A DNA stretch of 64,000 bases from Heterodera schachtii. Lineage: Eukaryota; Nematoda; Chromadorea; Rhabditida; Heteroderidae. Shown in pieces: positions 55,701 to 64,000 of this stretch; the stretch's first letter is position 1, and every line of letters begins with the position of its first letter. Made by a program: the position numbers and the translations under genes. The stretch is from positions 2,975,787 to 3,039,786 of the forward strand of contig SIJG01000001.1 of assembly GCA_023374025.1 (NCBI GenBank), given 5' to 3'. The notes beneath the pieces were generated by a model that saw only the letters and a list, made by a program, of their open reading frames with translations, was not told the origin of the DNA and ran no database searches.

Positions 55701-58427
55701 CAAGGCCCAACTTTTCGTCTCGGCCCAAACGCTCGTACAATTTCACCATTCGCCATGAAGGCCAAATCTGAGAGAGGAGACAAATAATTAGTCAATGTTT
55801 TGTTAGTTTTTCCAATTTGTACTTTTCCAAATTCTTCGGTCAGACCTGAACGGGCTCAACTTCGTGGGGAGTTTGTGTGGTGATGCCATAAGTGGAGAGC
55901 ATCATCTGCAGCTGAGCCGACTCGGAGATAAGCGCCACTTGCACCACGGGAAAGCCTTTCATGCGACCCTCAAAAAAGCAAAAGTAACCCGAATGAACGG
56001 AGAAAAGGGCAGAGACGGACGTGAAAGGCCGAAGAAGGCATCACCGGCATATTCCGAGGCCGTTGACTGGCCGGCAAATGCCGGTAAATCGGGTCAATGT
56101 CACTGGGATGGATTAGCCGTTCCCCTGAAAAAAATTGCAAAAATAGGATGAGAATTAAACCAATTGGTGCATTAGCCACACCCACTCAACAATAAGCCGA
56201 TGACAAGCACAGCGTTGGACCAAAGGTGGTGGCCAAATTCGTCGTGAGGGACCGGATAAAACTGCTGACTGTTCAATGCGTCTCGCTCGCTTTTCATGTG
56301 TTCCTCACTGACGCAAAAGCATTCGGGACAAATGAGCATACAATCGCCGTTACTTTCATCATCTGAAAGAACAATTTGCAAATTTTGAGAATGCTTCGAA
56401 TGATTAAGCAACTGTTGTTATTGCTGCCGCAGTTAAAGTTTTTTCGGACCAGAAGTTGTTCGTATTTATTCCAATATTTGTCAGCCAAAACGTTGTCGCC
56501 CTTGAAAAAGGCTGAAAACGATAAATGAATACATAGGTATTTTTAGGTTTTTCACCAGTGATTGAAATGCAAGCCAAGAACTGAAATTTGTTATTTGTAT
56601 ATTTGGTAATAAGTCATTAAGCCCAAAAACAGTGAATCCCTCGGCATTTACCATCGGAAATTGGCTTTCGACCCCGGCGAATTGCACAGTCTCTTCGGCC
56701 TCGTAAAAGCGGCGCGTCGAATCCTCCAATTCCGTGCGAAATCCGTCCCTAAGAAAGCGTCGCAGGCCGAACCGTCCCTCGAGGTGGCGCAGGCATTTGC
56801 TAAGTGTCGTCTCAAACTTTTGGTCGTCATGGGTCGCAAAGGAAGGCCATCCGATGGTCAAAATCAATGATGCGTCGGTGTTTTTGGAGTTGGACTCGCG
56901 AGGCAACAAAGTCTCAAAGGTCGTTCTGTTGCGGTTGTGTCCGTCAATGTCTGTGATTTTATAAAAAAGAAAATATGCATCGCAATTCGCAATGACACAG
57001 TAAATGAATGACTGACCAACGTAAATGACCGAGTCGCTGGTCCCTTTGTGTCCATATGCGTTAAAACCATTGACCGACTCGAGCGCGGCCTGTAATTGGA
57101 AAAGGGAAACAAAGTGACTATAACAATAAACTGCACTAACCTTCACAAATCCCAGGCTGGATGAGTGCAGTTCCGGGTTGCCCCGGTTGTATCGGGTCCC
57201 TCTCTCCCAAATTCCAAAGTCCGGCGTGCGATAAGTACGCTCAATGTAAAATACGAGGTTCTGCAGAAAGGCCACCTCGTGGGGCGTGTAAATGATTTGA
57301 GCACCGGCCACAGTCATTTCGACCAAAACGAGAATGAAGAGGGCGATCAGGTCCATTTGCAAGTGCGGAAAGAGCGCATTTTCCAACCCGGCGCCCGTCT
57401 GAAGGTCAAAGCGCGAATGCAACGCGAATTCGGGCGAGTTGTTCATTTTGAAGGCATTTAGCTAAACGACCATCGAATTGTCTAACAACGACAATTTGTT
57501 TCTTTCTCCACCCATTCGTCCCCTAATTTATGCCATTGGTCCGACGCATAAATTGCAATAAATGCCCACCTTGTCCACCAGTTGCATCCAGCAAAACAGC
57601 ACCCCGCGCATCCCTTTTATGGCGGTCTGACACAGTTCCGTCTCTCTGCCACGGTCATCGTCCAATCTCCTGTTGTTGAAAGTGTAAATTTTGGTAATCC
57701 TTCGGAATTGGTGTCCCGACAAAAAAATAAATTTAAAAAATTTCTTAACAAATCACTTTTTCTATGGTAAAAAAATGTGCTGATCACGAATCCGAGCTCG
57801 GATTTTGAAAAATCATTGATTTTCTCTATGATTTTTCATCAAATACTTGATTTTTTTTGAAAATCTTTGTTTTCTAAAATTTTGGCTTCCCTATACATTT
57901 AACTGCTCATTCTATAGCTATTTATGCATTCTACACCATTCAGAATATTGAATTTACCGAAAACAAAATTTTAGAAAACAAAGATTTTCAAAAAAATCAA
58001 GTACTTGATGAAAAAATCATAGACAAAATCAATGATTTTTCAAAATCCGAGCTCGGATTCGTGATCAGCGCATTTTTCTACCCTAGAAAAAGTTAAAAGA
58101 ACATTTTTATCTCTTTTATCCGTCGGGACACCAATTCCGAAGGATTACCTAAATTTTTACTTCTCCAGCAGACCAGCCTTTATCTTACTTGTAAGCGAGA
58201 GAACAAGCCCAACAAGCGAACGAGCAGTAAATTGTATCCCGCACATAGCCAAAATCGGAATCCTTAGAATAGCGCGGGAACAGACCAGTAGTGACACTTT
58301 GGTGGTCAATTATAAGGCGCCTGACTGTTCCATTATTTAGCAACATTAAGCCCAATAATTGTCCATTACCCAACTCAAAGACGCGGTCAACATCAACTCG
58401 TATGTGCTCCAATTGTTTTGGTTTCAT
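52784..58427 (-). CDS. phkb: Phosphorylase b kinase regulatory subunit beta
   Basis: Regulatory subunit of the kinase that activates glycogen phosphorylase. It starts at 58427 ([19 protein letters not shown]), joined in phase across a 46-nt intron to [18 protein letters not shown], then [20 protein letters not shown]. Intron 1 (with a transposon) joins AYK to [19 protein letters not shown] and [14 protein letters not shown]. Next [167 protein letters not shown]. Beta rather than alpha is chosen from [20 protein letters not shown] and the NTSKIFRI block. The C terminus is ECSIM, whose CSIM fits a CaaX prenylation box, a known feature of these subunits. Confidence 0.93.
57693..58149. mobile_element. 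457-bp foldback element, ends GGTAATCC, 8-bp duplication TAAATTTT
   Basis: Left GGTAATCCTTCGGAATTGGT, right ACCAATTCCGAAGGATTACC. The arms stay paired for about 200 bases (including the palindrome-like atccgagctcggat on both). TAAATTTT lies at 57685-57692 and 58150-58157. It sits in PHKB intron 1. No coding capacity; hAT-like by duplication length. Confidence 0.88.
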
Positions 58428-58549
58428 TGTGTGGAAATGTTTAAGAGTCACTCATAATATCAGAAGAATCAGCTTATTTTCTAAGCAAACAAATGAAGTA
58501 CAAAATGACATGTTTTTACATGTAAAAGCAAAAAAGAAACAAAAAAAGT

Positions 58550-60083
58550 CTATTTATTTGTCGTTGTTCTAAAAATGAATCGTTCCGTATCTTTCGATGA
58601 CCCGATCATGTCAACTCCCCAAGCAGAAGCAATTATTTTTCCATCGGAGAATTCTGCTGAAGGCACATCCTCAGTTTGTTTCTCCTCAGTCAAATAAGCA
58701 CGGAATTTAGACAAAGTCCTCATGGATTTCTGTGCTCGGATTCGCCGTAGGAGTTCCGATGATAGTGGACCAAGTTTTCGTCTTTTGCTCTTCACATCGA
58801 CTAATCGACTCGCTGAAGGCACAGAGAGAGGAAGACAATCGTTGGGAAGTGCCGGGAGAATGTAATTACTTCTGAACAGGAAATAATACATATTTTTAAA
58901 ATTCATAGTACAATACCGTTCTGGGCTTTTTTGAGACTGTTCTTCAAATTCGCAATCGTATGCAATTGCCTGAAAATTGCACATTTACTTATTGCGTAAT
59001 TTTGATGTTGTTCACATCCTCCCACAGATTTTTGTCGTCCCGATCGTTCAATTGATTCTCGAGTTGTTCGATTCGCTGTGAGCGGTCGTTGACAGTAAAT
59101 GGTGATGGAGTCGTCTCTTCAATGTCCATTTGAACTGCAGACGTTGACGGGGTCGACTCTAAGATATCCATTTGCGCAGCAGTCGCTGAGAACGACCCGC
59201 CAAATTCCACAGTTTCCGCAGATAGAACGTCAACCTCCGAAGTCGTCGCAATTGATGGCGTTAACGGCGGTGATTCCACAAAGTCTTCGGCAGATGTTGA
59301 TGGCCGCAATTCGACTGATTGTAGTGCTTCTTCTTCGATGTTCGGCTCTTGAATAGCTGGAATTTTATGGGATGTTTTTTTGTGTTAAACAATTGGAAAA
59401 CACTTTTTCTGCCCCATCGGGCTCCAATTGCTCGTTGGACAATGGGATACCTCTCTTCTTGCTTAAAAGTAGTAAATGTTTTGCGGCATAAATTCTTTCT
59501 TGCCATCAAATAAGCAGGAAAAATGAATAATCCCTGAAACACAATGGAAATGTTTATTAGTGATGCCAAACGGATGAAGACAGAGGGAGGTAATAGTAAA
59601 GTTTATCCCCCCCTTTTTCGAAAATTTTTTTTTGTTATCAAAAGTCATGAAAACATGTTTCCATGGGTTTTCGGGGTCGCTGATCCCGAATCCGGCACCC
59701 ATTTCGACCAATTCCGAATCCCGGACCCAAATTCGAACAAAAAATCGAAAATTCAAATTTTTGGTTCTAACTTTGTTCAAATACATAAAAACGAAGTTAA
59801 AGTCATTAGTGATTCAATAAAAGATCATTTAAACCATTTTTATACTAAAAATTGAATTTTCGACTTTTTGTCGAGTTCGGATCCGGGATTCGGAATTGGG
59901 CGAAATGGATGTCGTATTCGCGATCAGCGACCCAGAAAACCCATGGAAACATGTTTTCATGACTTGAAAACAAAAAAATTTTCGAAAAAGGGGGGGGGGG
60001 GATACTTTACTATTACCCAGAGGGATACCTCGAGACCAATTTTCATACGAGGGTCCTGAGTTTTCTCCGGTTGTTTTTTGCAT
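58550..60083 (-). CDS. Unknown, probably nuclear protein
   Basis: I do not recognise the family. It starts at 60083 (MQKTTGENSGPSYENWSRG) with a donor at about 60032 (CGAG/gtatcc). The next exon starts after tttcag at 59536 and includes ARKNLCRKTFTTFKQEERYP and IVQRAIGARWGRK, though another frame of this exon (LSKKRGIPLSNEQLEPDGAE) also looks plausible. Then come IQEPNIEEEALQSVELRPST, a Ser/Thr/Glu-rich acidic stretch with two related units (AAQMDILESTPSTSAVQM and DIEETTPSPFTV), a short coiled coil RSQRIEQLENQLNDRDDKNL, and a basic C-terminal part DVKSKRRKLGPLSSELLRRI, RAQKSMRTLSKFRAYLTEEK (nuclear signal candidate KSKRRK). Stop 58550-58552. It lies between RPL27 (197-base gap) and PHKB (122-base gap), as in an operon. 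Exon 2's frame is the main uncertainty. Confidence 0.55.
59589..60017. mobile_element. 429-bp foldback element, ends GGTAATAG, 8-bp duplication CAGAGGGA
   Basis: Left GGTAATAGTAAAGTTTATCC, right (inverted) GGTAATAGTAAAGTATCCCC. The arms pair over about 190 bases, including catgaaaacatgtttccatg and the gctgatc-cgaatccg core shared with the other two family members. CAGAGGGA at 59581-59588 and 60018-60025. It lies in the first intron of the unknown gene, three bases past the splice donor's GTA. Confidence 0.88.
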
Positions 60084-60279
60084 TTTCACACCATTTTAAG
60101 GCTTTTCAAAGCCATGTTTCATTTTTAGCTAGAAAATTTGTTCAAATTGGTTTATGTATATTATACGAATTAAATTACGTTATCAAAAATGTTTCTTCGA
60201 TTCTTTAAATCTTTACTCATAACACAAAAACAACAACAATGCAAATAAGGAAATCGCTTTGTTTCCCCTCTGTAACCGC

Positions 60280-60734
60280 TCAGAAACGAAGTTTTGTGAA
60301 TAGCCATTTGCTCTTGCCGGCTTTGTAGCTGGTCTCAAATTCTTTTTTGACGCTAATGATGGCATTCTTCTTCTTTCGCGGCTCTTTGATCCACTCTTTG
60401 TTCACCAAACTCTTGTCCAAATCGGCCTCGAATATGCAACGAGTTGGCAACAAATGCTGGAGGCTGGTGACCTTCAGGAATGGTTTGATGCGAATTCGCT
60501 TCTCCACTTGCTTCTTCCCCATCTTCTTGGTCACTTTCAGAGGATACCTTTAGGGATTTTGATAAAACCAAGAATCATATCACGAAAATACTTGTCGATT
60601 CCCGCAATCAATGCATGTCCATACGGCCTCTCTGATGAGCCCTCGTCATAGCTCTTAACGACGACAGCCTTACGCCCCGCATAGCGTCCACTGAGCACAA
60701 TCACCACACGTCCCGGCTTCATGATTTTGACCAT
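60280..60734 (-). CDS. rpl-27: Large ribosomal subunit protein eL27
   Basis: Two exons, 60734..60592 and 60547..60280, separated by a 44-nt intron, give 136 residues, the length of the human protein. [20 protein letters not shown] begins the KOW-type fold; [20 protein letters not shown] crosses the splice; [15 protein letters not shown] and [16 protein letters not shown] end it. Reading through the intron gives a false extension after AGIDKY. It lies 138 bases downstream of RABGGTB on the same strand. Confidence 0.96.
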
Positions 60735-60872
60735 TTTTGTAAAAGCGCCAAAAACAAAACAAAAAAAAACAAATTAATGTGAAATGAAAATCGTCAGTAT
60801 AAGAATCAAACAAAATGATGAATTTAATTCTTATTATTTGTGAAAAAATACTTTTATTTGGCTGGCATATCA

Positions 60873-62006
60873 TCACGCAAAAGCAAAATTTACCAGAGAT
60901 TTCTTTGTCATACAAAATACAGGATCAACAGCCTCCAACCCTTTATGTCCCAAAAGACTAAGGCCGTAAAGGCCAAAAACAGTATGGAAAGGGTCAGATT
61001 CATCTCCAGGCCGATCGGCGATCCCTCCCTTTTCATCATCTTGACTGGCGATTATGAAGCGGGTGAGAGATTCGCCATCAATCCAATGTAATCGTTTTAT
61101 GATGGCCAATGATGCAAGCACCCACCAAGAATAACACACATCAGGCAGTTTCTCGGGCCGTCCGCAAAGTCCGCCGGAAGGGCATTGCCTATTGAAGCAA
61201 GATAATAAAGAAAACATGTATTTGAATGGAACCGTTCAGCCAGCCATGTTGCGGTACGTTCCACATCAATAAGCTCCAAGCAACCACAAACAGAGAGAGT
61301 TCCAAGGCAACAGTAAACCTAAGCAAGTTTGTAGTGATTACTCAAGATTTAAAAATAATTCAACCCCACCTGTCCAGCATGACTTTCAGAGCCAGGCCTT
61401 GTTCCAAAGCCGCCATCAAAATTGTAACAGTTAATAACAAATTCAACTGCTTTATGAACGTCAATTGAACCAAGACGATTAAGAAAATACAGAGATGCAG
61501 CAGCACAGAAAGAAAACCTCGTGTCAATCTCTCCCCCGCGATCACCGGCAAAACTCCCATCATTTTGTTGTAACGATTTAATGAATTCGACGGCCGCATC
61601 CAAATTTATCTGAAGATCGTTTTTTTTGGTGAAAATAAAATTTGTCACGTACAATATCGAGTCTGCCAATGATAACAGCCACTTGAATCGCACTTAGTGT
61701 ATGCAAAATGTGTGAGTCATGGCCATCAGCCGCAGCAAAACCACCATCTTCATTTTGATTTTCTTTGATGAGGTCAGCTAATTTTTCTTCGTCGTTTATA
61801 TTATCTCCCAATACTTTGAGTGCAGCTAAACACCAGTAAATGCCACTCATCCTCAGATGTTCAGCCATGATATATTCAAACGACTTCTCTTCTTGACCAT
61901 AGGAAAGTAAAAATTCTTTGTGCTTCTCAGTCAGTAATTCAGTTGGGGCTGATTTTGGAATGTCAACATCACGCCGTGATATATTCCAAATAGAAGCTAG
62001 ACTCAT
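60873..62006 (-). CDS. ggtb-1: Rab geranylgeranyltransferase subunit beta
   Basis: Catalytic subunit that attaches geranylgeranyl groups to Rab GTPases. It starts at 62006 ([20 protein letters not shown]). Prenyltransferase alpha-alpha repeats are spread over exons: [100 protein letters not shown]. Zinc ligands expected in the family are visible: Asp and Cys in [13 protein letters not shown] and His in [16 protein letters not shown]. It ends [20 protein letters not shown], stop at 60873. Introns split it at about 61620-61660, 61280-61370, 61185-61220 and nearby. It is the first gene of the proposed cluster. Confidence 0.94.
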
Positions 62007-63309
62007 TATTTACTAAACTAAAATATTTGCAATTTTCATTATTGTATTTTTTTTCTCAATGATGTCGTTTTTATCAATCACACCCCACCTCAACGTTTTC
62101 CACTATTAAAATACGAAGCATTAAGCATAAAACAAAATGCCAACTATATACATAAATTTTAAAAATTTAGTAGAGAATAATTTGCTTTGCCAAATTTTTT
62201 GGATTTTTTCAAATTTGGAAAAGGGTTCGGAATTGATTGAAAGTGTTTATCCGCGAAAAATTGTTACATTTCAAGAAAAAAATTATGAAAATTTCGCTCA
62301 ATTTTGAAATGCAGTTTTTGAGTATAATTGGAAACATATAAACATTAAAAAAAGTTCTAAACAGTTAAATCTAAAAAATTAATGCTCAAAATCCTTTATT
62401 TTTCTCAAAAAATATTTGAATCGATCAATTCACCGAAGATACTTTAAAACAGTGCAAGAACATTGATTGGAAATGCGATAACAAACGAAAATACTCAACT
62501 CACAGCCATCTTAATGTTTGTCCACGTGAAAGATAAAAGATACAAAGGAATAAATGGTTCCACCATAAAAGGCTATCTATTTAAGTTTACGTGGCCATAC
62601 ATTTTCTCATAATTTAAATACTAGTATTTAGAAGCTTTTTAATTTATAAATAAACTTATTTTTGAATAGGCAATGGTAAAGGATTGTGGTCCCTAATTTA
62701 TTTATTTATTTAATTTATTTTTTATTTTCGGCTCAAAATCAGTTTCCGGGGGTTTTCGAGGGTGCTGATTACGAATCTGAACTCGGATTTGCCCAATTCC
62801 GAACCCCGGACCCGAATTCGAACAAAAAATAGAAAATTTTTTTCCAAAAATATAAGTTAAAACCGGTCAAATTTTGGCGGAAATTGTGCATTTTATTTAA
62901 TTAAACAATTGAAGCATTGTTTTACATCAAAATAAATAGTTGTTAAATGAATTAGAAGTATTTACCCCCCAAAAAATGCACCCTTGAAAAAATTTTTCAA
63001 CTTTTTGTTCGAATTCGGCTCCGGGGTTCGGAATTGGGTAAACCCGAGTTAAGATTCGTAATCAGCACCCTCGAAAACCCCCGGAAACTGATTTTGAGCC
63101 GAAAATGAAAAAGTTAAATTAGGGACCACAATTCTTTACCATTGCCTTTGAATATACTTAGAATTCTTGTTTCCTCATTATATATAATTTTTTAATGCCA
63201 GTTTGCATGATTGGACACCTAATGTGCAATAAGTCCAATTTTTTTTTTATAGAGTCGCGCTACAAAATTACATTTTTAGATTGTTTTTTTTATTAATTGA
63301 ATCAACAAA
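62007..63309. other. Divergent intergenic region containing a foldback element
   Basis: It holds the promoters of the RABGGTB cluster (minus) and the SCCPDH-like gene (plus). 62669-63146 is a transposon. The rest is AT-rich without exons. No specific promoter motif can be named. Confidence 0.45.
62669..63146. mobile_element. 478-bp foldback element, ends GGCAATGG, 8-bp duplication TTTGAATA
   Basis: Left GGCAATGGTAAAGGATTGTG, right (inverted) GGCAATGGTAAAGAATTGTG. The paired arms include ggttttcgagggtgctgatt, acgaatctgaactcgg and ccgaaccccggacccgaatt. TTTGAATA at 62661-62668 and 63147-63154. Same core as the elements at 57693 and 59589. Confidence 0.88.
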
Positions 63310-64000
63310 ATGTCTACCGACCGATATGATATTGTGTTGTACGGTGCTTCAGGCTTTACTGGCCAACACGTTCTTGAATCATTCGTAAAGAATGGTCATT
63401 TGGACCAATTTAGTTTCGCCGTCGCGGGAAGGAGTGAGAAAAAACTCAAACAAACACTCGAAGACATCGAATTCATCACTGGTCTGGTGCAAAATAAAAA
63501 ATCATAGACATACATAAAAGGGATTTAACAAAATAATTCAGGGAAAGCTTTGACCAAAATTCCGATTATCATCGCCGATTCGTCCGATGCTCAGCAGCTC
63601 GCAGAAATGGCCAAACAGGCCAAAGTTATTGTCAATGTTGTTGGACCGTACCGGTTGTATGGTGAAGCGGTGGTAAAAGCTGCGGTTGAAAATGGTGCAA
63701 GTCACGTCGACATTTCCGGCGAACCAGCCGTTTGTTTTCCACCATACAAAAAAATAATAATTGCTTCTCATACTCATATTTCACTCTCACTTCAGTGGAT
63801 TGAAGCGATGCAAATGAAATATTCGGAGAAGGCAAAAGAGCAGGGCGTTTTCATTGTCAGTGCCTGCGGGTGGGACTCTGTGCCGTGCGACTTGGGAATG
63901 AATTATTTGAAGCAGCACTTCAAAGGCACTCTTTCGCATGCCGAAACATTTGCTCATATTCAAATCGGGGAAGCGGTAAGACCAAAATGAAAAAAACAAA
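63310..64000 (+). CDS. Saccharopine dehydrogenase-like oxidoreductase (SCCPDH), 5' part, cut by window end
   Basis: Exons 63310-63481, 63542-63729 and 63796-63975 join in phase; the rest is beyond the window. MSTDRYDIVLYGASGFTGQH is a Rossmann start with GASGFTG. Then FAVAGRSEKKLKQTLED, VIVNVVGPYRLYGEAVVKAA, SHVDISGEPAWIEAMQMKYS and VSACGWDSVPCDLGMNYL match the membrane-associated saccharopine dehydrogenase-like group found on lipid droplets and mitochondria. The substrate is unknown in animals. The next donor is gtaaga at 63976. Confidence 0.92.

Noticed and set aside
59463..59786. Minus frame including MGAGFGISDPENPWKHVFM and similar frames on the other strand
   Set aside because: These frames lie in the arms of the foldback element 59589-60017; similar peptides appear from both arms, as expected of an inverted repeat.
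1..64000. CRISPR arrays, bacterial promoters, riboswitches, Shine-Dalgarno sites
   Set aside because: The DNA is eukaryotic with spliced genes; no regularly spaced direct repeats of CRISPR type were seen.

Overview
This window is nuclear DNA of a nematode. The evidence is concordant. Most introns are very short (39-60 nt, GT-AG, many in phase with conserved protein blocks). Gene spacing is tight on one strand, in a pattern that looks like worm operons. There is a slicer-dead WAGO-type Argonaute, a DIN-1/SPEN gene, an APC relative of the APR-1 type, a compact SH2-tyrosine kinase without F-BAR domain, an orphan Cys-loop channel and a MOLO-1-like TPM-domain protein. Long homopolymeric C/G tracts are scattered through introns. 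I suspect a clade IV (tylenchid, perhaps plant-parasitic) worm, but that is a guess from style and not shown by any single gene. No rRNA gene, credible tRNA gene or CRISPR array was seen.

Layout. 1-1205 (minus): 3' part of a PRDM10-like zinc-finger gene with a 27-nt microexon. 3081-16403 (minus): a very long spen/DIN-1 gene (RRMs, Lys/Glu- and Gln-rich middle, C-terminal SPOC). 17862-19265 (plus): Fer-like kinase. 19630-21570 (plus): an unrecognised type I membrane protein. 22092-26153 (plus): Cys-loop ligand-gated channel carrying a 1.25 kb inverted-repeat transposon in its TM3-TM4 intron. 26516-32252 (minus): Argonaute. 32796-33761: nested inverted-repeat elements. 34559-39470 (minus): RRP5. 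40477-41691 (plus): acidic secreted protein. 42219-43680 (plus): RBM7-like RRM protein. 44491-46080 (plus): MOLO-1-like protein. 46638-47796 (minus): tandem CCCH zinc-finger protein. 48469-52509 (minus): APR-1/APC. 52784-62006 (minus): four closely spaced genes (PHKB, an unknown nuclear protein, RPL27, RABGGTB) that look like one operon. 63310-end (plus): saccharopine dehydrogenase-like oxidoreductase, cut by the window edge.

Mobile DNA is the most distinctive content. I can define target-site duplications by eye for seven elements. One is a TA-flanked Tc1/mariner-type element that landed in the TA of a splice acceptor. Three are foldback elements with GGTAAT/GGCAAT ends and 8-bp duplications (57693-58149, 59589-60017, 62669-63146). 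Three are G/C-tract-bearing elements with CATACATG-type ends and 8-bp duplications (14926-15268, 28637-29480, 35250-35520). Six of these seven sit in introns; the seventh (62669) is intergenic.

Exon borders given below were chosen by matching reading phase and conserved protein blocks across GT-AG junctions. Where I could not do that, only the gene span is given.
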